Assembly (NCBI GenBank): GCA_000023185.1 | Contig: CP001622.1 | Coordinates: forward strand, 2,108,001-2,172,000 | Direction: 5' to 3' | DNA: 64,000 nucleotides | Source: Rhizobium leguminosarum bv. trifolii WSM1325 | GTDB lineage: Bacteria > Pseudomonadota > Alphaproteobacteria > Rhizobiales > Rhizobiaceae | In this document: positions 44,223 through 54,695 of the stretch, in pieces | Layout of the letters: the number at the start of each line of letters is the position of its first letter | Position numbering within the stretch: position 1 is the stretch's first letter | The notes under the pieces: model-generated | Told to the model about the DNA's origin: nothing | The model's input: only the letters and a program-made list of their open reading frames with translations | The model's database searches: none | Translations under genes and position numbers: made by a program

Positions 44223-46304
44223 CTATCCCTGTTTCGAGCGCGCAATAACCTCGCCCGCTGCAAACGGCAAGACGTCAGCCTGCGGATAAAGCCTTTCCAG
44301 CGCAGAACCGATCATTTCGAGCCCCAGTCTCGCGCCCTCGCGCGACAGCGGCAGGTGCCGCCCTGTCGTCCGCGACGCCTTGCGCTCAATGAAGAAACAG
44401 GTCGAGCCGCGCGGGGCCGCATCCTTCATCAGCGCCAGATCCGACGCGATCAGCCTCTTCAGGTCGTCGGCCTCGGCCGGCGCTGTGGAACTCTTCGCCA
44501 GGATGCGCGCCCAGTAGGTGCAGGAAAGGAAGATCGCCAGCGTCTGGCGGATCTGGCCCGGCCGCGTCACCACCGACCAGGACGAGCCGAGCGGCTTCGC
44601 GGCCACCGTCACGTCGCGGTAGCAGGCATCGATCTTCTGCGACAGGGCGATCAGCTCGAAGCCGCTACTGCCCTCACCGATCGCGTTCAGCAGGTCCTCC
44701 AGCGCCTGGAACCAGCGGGCAAGTGCAGCATCGAGCGCACCCCGCGTGCGCGCCGGAAAGACGAGGAAGGCGACCGCCGTTCCGGCCACCGCGCCGATCA
44801 CGGTCTCGCCGATGCGCAGCTGCAGCAGGTCGAGCGTTAGCACCCCGGTCATGCCGTAGACCAGGCAGAGCACGATCGAGATGAAGAAGGTCATCGTCGC
44901 ATAGGAGACCTGCAGGAAATAGAAGGCGAGGAAGATGCAGATGACCGCAACCGGAATGGCGATTGCCAGCTGCCCCGAAATCAGCGTCGCCAACAGGAGC
45001 CCGATGGCGATCCCGAACACCGTGCCGAGCGAACGCGACAGCGCCTTCATCGCCGTGTCGCCGCGCGAATTGGTATTGGTGAAGACGAGGAAGGCGGCCA
45101 GCACCGCCCAGAACCAGCGCTCGCGCGACAGAAGCAGGCCGAAGCCCATGGCGATCGCCGAAGCGAGCGTGATCTGCAGCGCCGAACGCAGCAGCGGATT
45201 GGCAAAGGAAAAGTCGATCTTTTCAGGCTGCGCAGTGTCCCTGACGGCATCGATGCCGGCAAAGCCGGAGACCTGCCCCTCGCCAATCGCCTGCGTTAGC
45301 TGCTGCCGCGCCTCGCCGAGCCAGAGAAGCGCCCGCACAGTTTCGCCCTGCGGCTCGTCCTTGATGGCTTCCGCCATGGCGCTATAGGGTGCAAGTTCGG
45401 CTGCATCCGCCTCGATCACCGCATGGACGAGTGCGAAGGGCGGCGGGCTCTGGAAGCTCAGCACGATCGCGCTCTCAGCAGCAAGATGCGCGTCGAAGAG
45501 CCGGATTGCCAGCTCTGCGGCGGGATCGGCGGTGGCATCGAAAACCCCGCCGGCCGGGCGTGGAATGAAGGTTTCGGCCATCAGTACCACTTCCTTCAGC
45601 CGGTCTTCCAACTGACGCAGCTCCTGCCTGTCGGCTTCGCCGATCTCGGCGCCACCGGCAAGGGCGGCGAGCTTGAAGAGGATCTGATTGATCCGGCCGC
45701 GCACGCTTTCGAGCGACCGCAGCAGGTCGCGCCGCCAATCGTCCGGCAGGAGCACGGCTCTCACCAGATGCCCGAAGAGCACCGAAACGACGGGGCCGAT
45801 CGCCACATCAGGCAGCTCGGCAAGAGAAGGCCGGAAATAAGACCCCATGAAATAGGAGGTGAAGGCGAACATGCCGATCGCAAAACCGCGCGGCCCGAAC
45901 ACGCGGCCCGCCGATGCGAGCGCGATCACCACCAGGAAGACGAGATCGGAGAGAAAGCGGTGATCTTCGAGGCCCGCCGCGATGGCGACAACGCCAAGGC
46001 TTGCGGCACAACCGAAGAGCCGCGTCACCAGTTGTCGCGCATTGCCCTTGTCGCGAACCGCCACCCCGCCCTCGATCGACAGCACGATGCCAAGGCCGAA
46101 AGCCGCCGTCGGCAAAGGCAGGATGAACATCTGGATGGCGAGGAGGACTAAAAAGGAGAAAGCGATCGTCAGCGTCACCCGCGAGGCCATCCGCAGGCGC
46201 GATAGCGCCGGATCGTTGGCAAGCAGCCAGTCGCGGAACTGAAAACCGGAAAACAAGTGCAAGAGCCCCTCATGCTGCCCAGGGATCGACAGATACCGCC
46301 GCAA
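44223..46304 (-). CDS. FUSC-family transporter (aromatic acid exporter-like)
   Basis: About 693 residues if a TTG at 46304 is used. A TTG at 46256 has GAGGGG 9 nt upstream and would give 677 residues, perhaps the true start. Two membrane blocks of roughly five to six helices each (about 40-180 and 385-530) flank cytoplasmic domains, the FUSC/AaeB layout. These proteins export aromatic carboxylic acids or similar anions. First gene of the FUSC-trmJ-murI operon. Confidence 0.82.
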   Translation of the reverse strand: MRRYLSIPGQHEGLLHLFSGFQFRDWLLANDPALSRLRMASRVTLTIAFSFLVLLAIQMFILPLPTAAFGLGIVLSIEGGVAVRDKGNARQLVTRLFGCAASLGVVAIAAGLEDHRFLSDLVFLVVIALASAGRVFGPRGFAIGMFAFTSYFMGSYFRPSLAELPDVAIGPVVSVLFGHLVRAVLLPDDWRRDLLRSLESVRGRINQILFKLAALAGGAEIGEADRQELRQLEDRLKEVVLMAETFIPRPAGGVFDATADPAAELAIRLFDAHLAAESAIVLSFQSPPPFALVHAVIEADAAELAPYSAMAEAIKDEPQGETVRALLWLGEARQQLTQAIGEGQVSGFAGIDAVRDTAQPEKIDFSFANPLLRSALQITLASAIAMGFGLLLSRERWFWAVLAAFLVFTNTNSRGDTAMKALSRSLGTVFGIAIGLLLATLISGQLAIAIPVAVICIFLAFYFLQVSYATMTFFISIVLCLVYGMTGVLTLDLLQLRIGETVIGAVAGTAVAFLVFPARTRGALDAALARWFQALEDLLNAIGEGSSGFELIALSQKIDACYRDVTVAAKPLGSSWSVVTRPGQIRQTLAIFLSCTYWARILAKSSTAPAEADDLKRLIASDLALMKDAAPRGSTCFFIERKASRTTGRHLPLSREGARLGLEMIGSALERLYPQADVLPFAAGEVIARSKQG

Positions 46305-46359
46305 GAGCGGAAATCAAACCACCCGAGATCGAATCCAGATGCTCTCGAATGTCGCGCGC

Positions 46360-46887
46360 CTATTGGCCCTTGGCAATCAGCGCCATCGTTGCCTTCAGGG
46401 AATCGCGCGCCTGCGTTTCGATATTTTCGGTGACGATATCGTCGATGACGGTTTTGCCGCCCTCTTCGACCACTTGGAAATGAACAGTCGTATAATCCTT
46501 GGCGTCAGCAGCGTCCGAGCAGGCGGATTTCTTGAAGCGCACGGTCACCTCGGCCACGCCGTCGACCACAGGCGCTGCCGCCATCGTCAGATCCTCCAGC
46601 GGGCAGGCATCCTGGCCGTTGACGATGACGTCGTAGTCGAAGGGCGAAATGCCGTCATCGTCGATGGCGGGAAACTGAGCCGCCGCCTGGTATTTCGCGA
46701 CGAAATCGCGGCTGTAGAGATGGTCGAGCCGGCTCGCATCGAAGATGTCGGTCCAGTCGCTGTTATTGTCGGCCCAATTGCTCCTGGTCGCCTCCATGAT
46801 CTCCTTCACGGGAGCGATGATATCGGCGGCATGGCCGGTGCCGGAAAAGGCGATAAGGCATGCGATAACAACGGCGATTGTCTTCAT
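46360..46887 (-). CDS. Small exported protein, DUF3828-like
   Basis: 175 residues from the ATG at 46887. Signal peptide KTIAVVIACLIAFSGTGHA is followed by ADIIAPVKEIMEATRSNWA. The mature part has DYDVIVNGQDACPLED and KKSACSDA, a likely disulfide pair, and VTVRFKK and HFQVVEEGGKTVIDDI, a cystatin/NTF2-like strand pattern. Resemblance to DUF3828 is tentative and no function is known. Confidence 0.65.
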   Translation of the reverse strand: MKTIAVVIACLIAFSGTGHAADIIAPVKEIMEATRSNWADNNSDWTDIFDASRLDHLYSRDFVAKYQAAAQFPAIDDDGISPFDYDVIVNGQDACPLEDLTMAAAPVVDGVAEVTVRFKKSACSDAADAKDYTTVHFQVVEEGGKTVIDDIVTENIETQARDSLKATMALIAKGQ

Positions 46888-47074
46888 GGTCGAATGTCCG
46901 GGGCGGCAGATCGTGGCGGACACTAACCAAATTCCAGCACTTGGCAATGGCGGCAAAAACGCATTCTGAAACCCGTTGCAGCTTTGCGTTCCCGGTTCAC
47001 AATGCTATAGCGCTCCTCATCACATCACCCACCCGGGACCCCCGTCCCCATTCAAGCTCGAACGAGGCAGATAC

Positions 47075-48286
47075 ATGAACAAGATCAAGGTCGCAAATCC
47101 CGTCGCCGATCTCGACGGCGATGAAATGACGCGCATCATCTGGCAGCTCATCAAGGATAAGCTGATCCATCCGTATCTTGACCTCGACATCGACTATTTC
47201 GACCTCTCGGTCGAAAACCGCGACGCCACCAACGACCAGGTCACCGTCGACGCCGCCAACGCCATCAAGAAATACGGCGTCGGCATCAAGTGCGCGACGA
47301 TCACGCCGGATGAAGACCGCGTCAAGGAATTCAATCTCAAGCAGATGTGGAAGAGCCCGAACGGCACGATCCGCAACATTCTCGGCGGCGTCATCTTCCG
47401 CGAGCCGATCATTTGCCAGAACGTGCCGCGCCTCGTTCCCGGCTGGACCAAGCCGATCGTTGTCGGTCGTCATGCCTTCGGCGACCAGTACCGTGCCACC
47501 GACTTCCGCTTCCCCGGCAAGGGCAAGCTGACGATCAAGTTCGTCGGTGAAGACGGCACGGTTATCGAGAAGGACGTCTTCGACGCCCCCGGCTCCGGCG
47601 TTGCCATGGCCATGTACAATCTCGACGAGTCGATCCGCGAATTCGCCCGCGCCTCAATGATGTACGGCCTGATGCGTAAGTGGCCGGTTTATCTGTCGAC
47701 CAAGAACACCATCCTCAAGGCCTATGACGGTCGCTTCAAGGACATCTTCGAAGAGGTGTACCAGACCGAATTCAAGGATCAGTTCAAGGAAGCCGGCATC
47801 ACTTACGAACACCGCCTGATCGACGACATGGTCGCCTCGGCGCTGAAGTGGTCGGGCGGCTATGTCTGGGCCTGCAAGAATTATGACGGCGACGTCCAGT
47901 CCGACACCGTAGCCCAGGGCTTCGGCTCGCTCGGCCTGATGACCTCGGTTCTCTTGACGCCCGACGGCAAGACGGTCGAAGCCGAAGCCGCCCACGGCAC
48001 GGTGACGCGTCACTATCGCCAGCACCAGAAGGGCCAGGAAACTTCGACGAACTCGATCGCCTCGATCTTCGCCTGGACCCGTGGCCTGGCGCACCGCGCC
48101 AAGCTCGACGACAATGCCGAGCTCGCCCGCTTCTCCTCGACGCTGGAAAAGGTCTGCGTCGACACCGTCGAATCCGGCTTCATGACCAAGGACCTGGCGC
48201 TGCTGATCGGCCCCGACCAGCCGTGGCTGTCGACCACCGCCTTCCTCGACAAGATCGACGAGAACCTGCAGAAGGCCATGGCGTAA
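47075..48286 (+). CDS. icd: NADP-dependent isocitrate dehydrogenase
   Basis: 403 residues, the size of the homodimeric eukaryote-like form common in rhizobia rather than the E. coli type. It decarboxylates isocitrate to 2-oxoglutarate in the TCA cycle. Recognisable blocks: [66 protein letters not shown] and [12 protein letters not shown]. The ATG follows CGAGGCAG. A strong terminator follows. Confidence 0.97.
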   Translation: MNKIKVANPVADLDGDEMTRIIWQLIKDKLIHPYLDLDIDYFDLSVENRDATNDQVTVDAANAIKKYGVGIKCATITPDEDRVKEFNLKQMWKSPNGTIRNILGGVIFREPIICQNVPRLVPGWTKPIVVGRHAFGDQYRATDFRFPGKGKLTIKFVGEDGTVIEKDVFDAPGSGVAMAMYNLDESIREFARASMMYGLMRKWPVYLSTKNTILKAYDGRFKDIFEEVYQTEFKDQFKEAGITYEHRLIDDMVASALKWSGGYVWACKNYDGDVQSDTVAQGFGSLGLMTSVLLTPDGKTVEAEAAHGTVTRHYRQHQKGQETSTNSIASIFAWTRGLAHRAKLDDNAELARFSSTLEKVCVDTVESGFMTKDLALLIGPDQPWLSTTAFLDKIDENLQKAMA

Positions 48287-48311
48287 GCCGGTCTTTTCGG
48301 TATAGCATTGA

Positions 48312-48337
48312 AACGGCGGGGCTTTCCCCGCCGTTTT
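48312..48337 (+). terminator. Rho-independent terminator of icd
   Basis: AACGGCGGGG (48312-48321), loop CTTT, CCCCGCCGTT (48326-48335) and then TTC. A 10-bp GC-rich stem 25 bp after the icd stop. Confidence 0.88.
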
Positions 48338-48356
48338 CATTTGCGAGGATGAACCG

Positions 48357-48803
48357 ATGACGGCAACCGTGCGCCCGCTCGAAGCCTCTGACCGTGCCGC
48401 CTGGGAACCTTTATGGGCTGCCTATCAGCACTTCTATGAAGTGGTCATCCCGCCTGAAACCACCGATCTCACCTGGGCTCGCTTCCACGACCCTGACGAA
48501 CCGATGCATGCGCTCGGCGCCTTCGACGAAGACGGCCGCCTCGTCGGCATCGTCCATGCCATCTTTCACCGTTCCTGCTGGCTGCCGCAATGGACCTGCT
48601 ATCTGCAGGATCTTTATGTCGAGAGCAGCCAGCGCGGGCTCGGCACCGGTGCTGCACTCATCGACGCCGTCGCAGATCTCGCGCGCGGAAACGGCGCAGG
48701 CAGGCTCTATTGGATGACGCACGAGGCCAACGCGACGGCGCGCCGGCTCTATGACAGCATCGCCGAGCGCTCCGGCTTCATCCAGTATCGCAAGGCGCTC
48801 TGA
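48357..48803 (+). CDS. GNAT acetyltransferase
   Basis: 148 residues. The acetyl-CoA binding motif is LYVESSQRGLGTGAALID (Q/R-x-x-G-x-G/A form), followed by LYWMTHEANATARRLYDSI, the usual C-terminal GNAT stretch. The acceptor substrate is unknown. It starts 20 bp after the icd terminator. Confidence 0.88.
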   Translation: MTATVRPLEASDRAAWEPLWAAYQHFYEVVIPPETTDLTWARFHDPDEPMHALGAFDEDGRLVGIVHAIFHRSCWLPQWTCYLQDLYVESSQRGLGTGAALIDAVADLARGNGAGRLYWMTHEANATARRLYDSIAERSGFIQYRKAL

Positions 48804-48890
48804 CTGCTGGCGAAATTTGACATCAAGGGTTGATAAGTGTTGATTCTCGAAGGGGTGGTTCCGCAAACATAGGAACAACAGGAGGATCTC

Positions 48891-49517
48891 ATGACCGAAG
48901 AACTGGTATTCTATACCAACCCGATGTCGCGCGGCCGCATCGCGCGCTGGATGCTGGAAGAGATCGGCCAGCCCTACCGCACCGAATACCTGACCTTCGG
49001 CGAGACGATGAAGGCGCCGGAATATCTCTCCGTCAATCCGATGGGCAAAGTGCCGGCGATCCGCCACGGCGATACCGTCGTTACCGAATGCGCGGCGATC
49101 TGCGCCTATCTCGCCGAAACCTTTCCCGACAAGGCGCTGGCGCCGAGGCCGGAAGAGCGCGCGGATTACTACCGCTGGATGTTCTTTGCCGCCGGTCCGC
49201 TCGAATCGGCGGTGACCATGAAGGCTCTCGGCTTCGAAATTCCGCAGGAACGCCTGCGCATGGCCGGCTGCGGCGGCTTCGGCGACGTGATGAACACACT
49301 CGAGAAAGCCGTCTCCGGTTCGACCTACGTCACCGGCGAGCGCTTCACCGCCGCCGACGTCTATGTCGGCTCCCATATCGCCTGGGGCCTCGGCTTCGGC
49401 TCCATCGAGAAGCGCCAAGCCTTCATCGACTATTTCGGCCGCATCAACGAGCGCGAGGCCTACAAGCGGGCGAACGCCCTCGATGACGAAGCCATCAAGA
49501 CCATGCAGGCCGCTTGA
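48891..49517 (+). CDS. Glutathione S-transferase
   Basis: 208 residues from an ATG after AGGAGG. The N-terminal thioredoxin-like domain (FYTNPMSRGRIARWMLEEIG; NPMGKVPAI with the cis-Pro) and the C-terminal helical domain (FTAADVYVGSHI, N-capping box) are present. A likely catalytic Ser is at NPMSRGR. It conjugates or reduces electrophiles with glutathione; the specific substrate is unknown. Confidence 0.9.
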   Translation: MTEELVFYTNPMSRGRIARWMLEEIGQPYRTEYLTFGETMKAPEYLSVNPMGKVPAIRHGDTVVTECAAICAYLAETFPDKALAPRPEERADYYRWMFFAAGPLESAVTMKALGFEIPQERLRMAGCGGFGDVMNTLEKAVSGSTYVTGERFTAADVYVGSHIAWGLGFGSIEKRQAFIDYFGRINEREAYKRANALDDEAIKTMQAA

Positions 49518-49562
49518 GAGCTCGGGGACGCGGCAGATCCGCCGCCCCCCCAAATAGCGACC

Positions 49563-50414
49563 TCAGACGAGCGGCATATGAATATCCGTCAGAAGCTCGG
49601 TCGGCGACACCTCGCGCGGGTTGTTGAGGTATTCCTCGAACATCACCCTGTCCTTCAACTGCCGGCCGGATTTCGGCAGCCATTCGGCAAAGAGCCACTG
49701 ATAGGACTTCGGCATATTAGCATAGGGACCCTTGTGGCGCAGCACCGCATAATCGCCGCCGTCGATGGTGCGCCGCTCGAACGGCGCCTCGACCGGCACG
49801 TCGGAAGCGCCGGTGACGCAGGCGATCGAGCGCAGCTTTTCTTCAGGCACGATGTCGGGATCGTCGAGATAGACGCCGATCATCCGCATGTCGGGCCTGG
49901 CGAGGCCGCGAGCATAAAGCGTGCCGAACAGCGCCTCGAAGGCCCTGTCGATATGCATGTAGGAGCCGGTATGGGCAACGCCGATCAGCTCGATCGGTCC
50001 GATCTCGCGTATGGTAACGTCTAACATTGCTTTGGTCTTTCCGTTGGGTGAGGGTTCAAAGGCTGTATGGCTTCCCTCTTTCCGGTAGCGCGCCGGCGGC
50101 ATGCCGTAGACCGACTTGAAGATACGATTGAAGGATTGGAGATTGGGGTAGCCTGATCGCTTCGCAATTTCACTGACGGCAAGTTCCGTGCGGACGATCT
50201 CGCCAGCCGCGTGATGCAGCCTGAGCCGCTTGACGGTGGCCGCCAGCGTCTCGCCGTAAATCGCCCGGTAGATCCTGTGCCAGTGATAGCTCGACATGCA
50301 GGCGATTTCGGCAAGGCGTTCCATATCCAGCTCCTCGTCGAGGTGGTCGTGAATATAGGCCGAAACCCGTCTCAGACGGTTTTCATAAAGTGCCCATGCC
50401 GTTTCGCCATTCAT
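49563..50414 (-). CDS. AraC-type regulator with GyrI-like effector domain
   Basis: 283 residues from the ATG at 50414 with GAGGTTCCGAG upstream. The N-terminal pair of helix-turn-helices (about 15-115: LAEIACMSSYHWHRIYRAIYGET...IAKRSGYPNLQSFNRIFKSVYGMPPARYR) is AraC/SoxS-like. The C-terminus (about 125-283) is a GyrI-like small-molecule-binding domain. This Rob/BmrR-style architecture often senses drugs or toxic compounds; the target genes are unknown. Confidence 0.88.
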   Translation of the reverse strand: MNGETAWALYENRLRRVSAYIHDHLDEELDMERLAEIACMSSYHWHRIYRAIYGETLAATVKRLRLHHAAGEIVRTELAVSEIAKRSGYPNLQSFNRIFKSVYGMPPARYRKEGSHTAFEPSPNGKTKAMLDVTIREIGPIELIGVAHTGSYMHIDRAFEALFGTLYARGLARPDMRMIGVYLDDPDIVPEEKLRSIACVTGASDVPVEAPFERRTIDGGDYAVLRHKGPYANMPKSYQWLFAEWLPKSGRQLKDRVMFEEYLNNPREVSPTELLTDIHMPLV

Positions 50415-50509
50415 CTCGGAACCTCGTGCAATCGATCGGCTTGAGAGAACCATATCCCGATTTGACAAATCCTGCTGACTTGCCCTCGGCAGTGAGCCGA
50501 TGAAATGAG

Positions 50510-50536
50510 AAAGGCGGAAGCCAAGCCTCCGCCTTT
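50510..50536 (-). terminator. Rho-independent terminator of alaS
   Basis: AAAGGCGGA (50510-50518) and TCCGCCTTT (50528-50536) form a 9-bp stem, read on the minus strand after the alaS stop and followed by TCTCATTT. A second dyad (GATTAGCCGGCTAATC, 50549-50564) overlaps the alaS stop codon. Confidence 0.72.
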
Positions 50537-50562
50537 TCGAAACGCATTGATTAGCCGGCTAA

Positions 50563-53217
50563 TCAGCCGGCGAGTGCTACGGCAACGGCCTCGATCGCCT
50601 CGTCGGCCTTCGACCCATCGGGACCGCCGGCCTGGGCCATGTCGGGGCGGCCGCCGCCGCCCTTGCCGCCGAGGGCGGCAGAGGCGATGCGGACGAGATC
50701 GACGGCGCTGTAGCGTTGCACCAGATCCGGTGTCACCGCCACAACAGCACTTGCCTTGCCGTCGTCGGAAACGCCGACGAGGGCAACGACGCCCGAGCCG
50801 ATGCTGGTCTTGCCGTCATCGGCCAGTCCCTTCAAATCCTTGGGATCGACACCCGAAATCGCCTTGCCGAGGAACTTGACGCCAGCAACTTCGCGCACGG
50901 CATCGACCGAGCCGCCCTGCCCGCCGCCCATGGCGAGTTTGCGCTTGGCGTCACCCAATTCCTTTTCGAGCTTGCGGCGCTCGTCCATCAGCGCTTCAAC
51001 ACGTGACAGCACTTCGCCCGGCTGCACCTTCAGCGAGGCGGCCAGTGTCTTCACGCGTTCGTCCTGTTCGGCCAGATATTCGCGCGCCGATTCGCCGGTG
51101 ACGGCCTCGATGCGGCGAACGCCGGCGCCGACGGCACTTTCACCGAGAACACGGATCAGGCCGATCTGGCCTGTGGCCCCGACATGCGTGCCGCCGCAGA
51201 GTTCGATCGAATAGGCCTTGCCGGCCTTGGCGCCGCGCACACCCTCACCCATCGCCACGACCCGGACTTCATCGCCGTATTTTTCGCCGAACAGCGCCAT
51301 CGCGCCTTCGGCGATCGCATCGTCGACGCTCATCAGCCTAGTTGTAACCGGCGAATTCTGCAGCACGATCTCGTTTGCCATGTCCTCGACGATCTTCAGC
51401 TCCTCGGCCGACATCGGCTTCGGATGCGAAACGTCGAAACGCAGGCGCTCGGGCGCAACCAGCGAACCCTTCTGCGCCACATGGGTGCCGAGCACTTCGC
51501 GCAAAGCCTCGTGTAGCAGGTGGGTCGCTGAGTGATTGGCGCGCAGCCGCGAACGGCGAGCATGATCGACCGTCAGCACGACTGCATCGCCATCCTTGAA
51601 CACGCCGTCGATGACAGTACCCTGATGCACGAACAGGCCTTCGCCCCTCTTCTGCGTATCTGAAATCTCGATCTTGCCGTGGTCGGACGAGATTACGCCG
51701 GTATCGCCCATCTGGCCACCGGATTCGCCGTAGAATGGCGTCTGGCTGACGACGATCTGCACCTTGTCGCCGGCCTTGGCCGCGGTCGAAACCGCGCCCT
51801 CTTTGACGATCGCCTGCACGACGCCTTCAGCCGTTTCGGTGTCGTAGCCGAGGAATTCGGTCGCACCGTGTTTTTCCTTGAGCTCGAACCAGATGGTTTC
51901 CGTCGCCTTCTCGCCGGAACCGGCCCAGTGCGAGCGGGCTTCGGCCTTCTGGCGCTGCATCGCATCGGTGAAACCGGAGATGTCGACGCCGATCTCACGG
52001 GCACGCAGTGCATCCTGCGTCAGATCGAGCGGGAAGCCGTAGGTGTCGTAGAGCTTGAAGGCGGTCTCACCATCCAGCATATCGCCCTTGGAAAGATTCG
52101 TCGTCGCGTCTGACAGAAGCGACAGGCCGCGTTCCAGCGTCTTGCGGAAACGGTTTTCCTCCAGCTTCAGCGTTTCCGAGATCAGCGCCTCGGCGCGCAC
52201 CAGTTCCGGATAGGCGCGGCCCATCTGCTGCACCAGCGTCGGCAGCAGCTTGTAGACCAGCGGTTCCTTGGCGCCGAGCAGTTGTGCATGGCGCATGGCG
52301 CGGCGCATGATGCGGCGCAGCACATAACCGCGGCCCTCATTCGACGGAAGCACGCCGTCGGCGATCAGGAAGGCTGAGGAGCGCAGATGGTCGGCAATGA
52401 CGCGGTGGCTGGCGCTGCCTTCCGCCTTGACGCCCATCGTGTCCTCGATGGTGCCGATCAGCGTGCGGAAGAGATCGGTGTCAAATACGCTCTGAACGCC
52501 CTGCAGAACGGCGGCCATGCGCTCCAGGCCCATGCCGGTATCGATCGATGGGCGCGGGAGCGGCGAACGCTCGCCGGGTGCGGTCTGCTCGAACTGCATG
52601 AAGACCAGGTTCCAGAATTCCAGGAACCGGTCGCCATCTTCCTCCGGGGAGCCCGGAGGACCGCCCCAAACATTCTCACCCTGATCGATGAAGATTTCCG
52701 AGCACGGGCCGCAGGGGCCGGTATCGCCCATCTGCCAGAAATTGTCGGAGGTTGGAATGCGGATGATCTTATCGTCGGAAAAGCCAGCGATCTTCTTCCA
52801 CAGCGTCGCAGCTTCTTCGTCCTCGGAATAGACGGTCACCAGCAGGCGGTTCTTCGGAAGGTCGAAGCCCTCGGTGACGAGCTTCCAGGCAAGCTCGATC
52901 GCATTCTCCTTGAAATAGTCGCCGAAGGAGAAGTTGCCGAGCATCTCGAAGAAGGTCAGGTGGCGTGCAGTATAGCCGACATTGTCGAGATCGTTGTGCT
53001 TGCCGCCGGCTCGCACGCATTTCTGCGAAGTCGTCGCCGTCGAATAGGGACGCTTTTCGAGGCCGGTGAAGACGTTCTTGAACTGCACCATGCCGGCATT
53101 GGTGAACATCAGCGTCGGGTCGTTGCGCGGCACGAGCGGGCTCGACGGAACGATCTCATGGCCGTTCTTCTTGAAATAGTCGAGGAAGGTCGACCGGATA
53201 TCGTTCACGCCGCTCAT
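50563..53217 (-). CDS. alaS: Alanyl-tRNA synthetase
   Basis: 884 residues from the ATG at 53217 ([23 protein letters not shown]). Class II catalytic core in the first half, then the editing domain with [16 protein letters not shown] and [13 protein letters not shown], where zinc-binding His and Cys residues remove mischarged serine or glycine. The C-Ala region ends in a Gly/Asp-rich tail. The start has GAAGGG upstream. It lies downstream of recA, separated by a terminator. Confidence 0.98.
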   Translation of the reverse strand: MSGVNDIRSTFLDYFKKNGHEIVPSSPLVPRNDPTLMFTNAGMVQFKNVFTGLEKRPYSTATTSQKCVRAGGKHNDLDNVGYTARHLTFFEMLGNFSFGDYFKENAIELAWKLVTEGFDLPKNRLLVTVYSEDEEAATLWKKIAGFSDDKIIRIPTSDNFWQMGDTGPCGPCSEIFIDQGENVWGGPPGSPEEDGDRFLEFWNLVFMQFEQTAPGERSPLPRPSIDTGMGLERMAAVLQGVQSVFDTDLFRTLIGTIEDTMGVKAEGSASHRVIADHLRSSAFLIADGVLPSNEGRGYVLRRIMRRAMRHAQLLGAKEPLVYKLLPTLVQQMGRAYPELVRAEALISETLKLEENRFRKTLERGLSLLSDATTNLSKGDMLDGETAFKLYDTYGFPLDLTQDALRAREIGVDISGFTDAMQRQKAEARSHWAGSGEKATETIWFELKEKHGATEFLGYDTETAEGVVQAIVKEGAVSTAAKAGDKVQIVVSQTPFYGESGGQMGDTGVISSDHGKIEISDTQKRGEGLFVHQGTVIDGVFKDGDAVVLTVDHARRSRLRANHSATHLLHEALREVLGTHVAQKGSLVAPERLRFDVSHPKPMSAEELKIVEDMANEIVLQNSPVTTRLMSVDDAIAEGAMALFGEKYGDEVRVVAMGEGVRGAKAGKAYSIELCGGTHVGATGQIGLIRVLGESAVGAGVRRIEAVTGESAREYLAEQDERVKTLAASLKVQPGEVLSRVEALMDERRKLEKELGDAKRKLAMGGGQGGSVDAVREVAGVKFLGKAISGVDPKDLKGLADDGKTSIGSGVVALVGVSDDGKASAVVAVTPDLVQRYSAVDLVRIASAALGGKGGGGRPDMAQAGGPDGSKADEAIEAVAVALAG

Positions 53218-53300
53218 GCTATGCCCTTCAATGCTGCCGGAGGCAGGTAAATACAAATCCATCGGCTTTTAACGTTCGCCCCCGCCACTGTCCAGCAGAC

Positions 53301-53340
53301 AAACAAAACCGACCGCATTCTCATCAGGAATGCGGCCGGT
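53301..53340 (-). terminator. Rho-independent terminator of recA
   Basis: A 13-bp stem with one mismatch: 53308-53320 pairs with 53328-53340. On the minus strand it is followed by TTTTGTTTGTC. Located 31 bp after the recA stop and before alaS. Confidence 0.85.
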
Positions 53341-53371
53341 TGGAACTGTCCGATGAGTTTAAGCGCGAAAA

Positions 53372-54466
53372 TTACATTTCCGCGGAGGCATCGCCATCGC
53401 CGTCATCGGGCTCCGGTCCGCCATTCTGCAGGAAGCGGTCGGCGATCAGGCCGGCATTCTGGCGCAGCGACAGTTCGATCTCGCGGGCGAGGTCCGGATT
53501 ATCGCGCAGGAAGGTCTTGGCGTTTTCGCGGCCCTGGCCGAGGCGCTGGCTGTTATAGGAGAACCAGGCGCCCGACTTTTCGACGATACCGGCCTTGACG
53601 CCGAGATCGACCAGTTCGCCGGTCTTGGAAACACCCTCACCATACATGATGTCGAACTCGACCTGCTTGAAGGGCGGCGCCATCTTGTTCTTGACGACCT
53701 TGACGCGGGTCTGGTTGCCGATCACCTCTTCGCGCTCCTTGACCGCGCCGATGCGGCGGATGTCGAGGCGCACGGAGGCGTAGAATTTCAGCGCATTGCC
53801 GCCCGTCGTCGTTTCCGGCGAGCCGAACATGACGCCGATCTTCATGCGGATCTGGTTGATGAAGATCACCATGGTGTTCGACTTCGAGATCGAAGCGGTG
53901 AGCTTGCGCAGCGCCTGGCTCATCAGTCGTGCCTGCAGGCCGGGAAGGCTGTCGCCCATCTCGCCTTCGATTTCGGCACGCGGCGTCAGGGCAGCGACCG
54001 AGTCAACGACCAGAACGTCGACGGCGCCGGAGCGCACCAGCGTATCGGTGATTTCGAGCGCCTGCTCGCCGGTATCGGGCTGCGAGATCAAAAGGTTCTG
54101 CAGGTCGACGCCAAGCTTGCGGGCATAGACGGGATCGAGCGCATGTTCGGCATCGACGAAGGCGCAGATGCCACCCTTCTTCTGCGCTTCGGCAATCGTC
54201 TGCAATGCAAGCGTCGTCTTGCCGGAGCTCTCCGGCCCGTAGATTTCGACGATGCGGCCCCTCGGCAGGCCACCAACGCCGAGTGCAATATCGAGGCCAA
54301 GCGAGCCGGTCGAGATCGTCTCGATCTCGACAACATTCTCGTTGGAGCCGAGTTTCATGATCGAGCCCTTGCCGAACGACCGCTCTATCTGTGAGAGTGC
54401 CGCTTCAAGCGCCTTGCTTTTGTCCACCGATTTGTCCTCTACCAGCCGCAATGAATTCTGAGACAT
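53372..54466 (-). CDS. recA: RecA recombinase
   Basis: 364 residues from the ATG at 54466 ([18 protein letters not shown]) with an AAAGGTGG site upstream; a GTG 9 bp earlier is inside that site. Walker A GPESSGKT at 77-84. The loops [24 protein letters not shown] and [13 protein letters not shown] bind DNA. The C-terminal tail is acidic ([14 protein letters not shown]), which modulates filament formation. It drives homologous recombination and LexA cleavage in the SOS response; its own operator lies upstream. Confidence 0.99.
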   Translation of the reverse strand: MSQNSLRLVEDKSVDKSKALEAALSQIERSFGKGSIMKLGSNENVVEIETISTGSLGLDIALGVGGLPRGRIVEIYGPESSGKTTLALQTIAEAQKKGGICAFVDAEHALDPVYARKLGVDLQNLLISQPDTGEQALEITDTLVRSGAVDVLVVDSVAALTPRAEIEGEMGDSLPGLQARLMSQALRKLTASISKSNTMVIFINQIRMKIGVMFGSPETTTGGNALKFYASVRLDIRRIGAVKEREEVIGNQTRVKVVKNKMAPPFKQVEFDIMYGEGVSKTGELVDLGVKAGIVEKSGAWFSYNSQRLGQGRENAKTFLRDNPDLAREIELSLRQNAGLIADRFLQNGGPEPDDGDGDASAEM

Positions 54467-54513
54467 CCGATCCACCTTTAGGTTATTGAAGCCGCTCTAG
54501 CAATGTCGAGTTT

Positions 54514-54539
54514 GTACCCTATTTGTTCCATTTTCGCAA
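54514..54539 (-). promoter_or_regulatory. SOS operator of recA
   Basis: Read on the minus strand, GAACAAATAGGGTAC is a GAAC-N7-GTAC box (54514-54528), and TTG-N11-CAA overlaps it (54523-54539). Both forms have been described for the R. etli recA operator bound by LexA. The site lies about 48-73 nt upstream of the recA ATG. Confidence 0.85.
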
Positions 54540-54695
54540 TAGGCGATCAAATAATTGAAAGAAAAAGGTAAAACGACCCGTGTTCTGTATTTGTTTTATC
54601 GATGGAAAGCAACGACTTAGGTTTGAAGTGCTGGCACGAGCGGCGCAAGGCGCATCGCATCGATTCGCCTTTCGGGCATCGGGAGAGCGGCTCGG

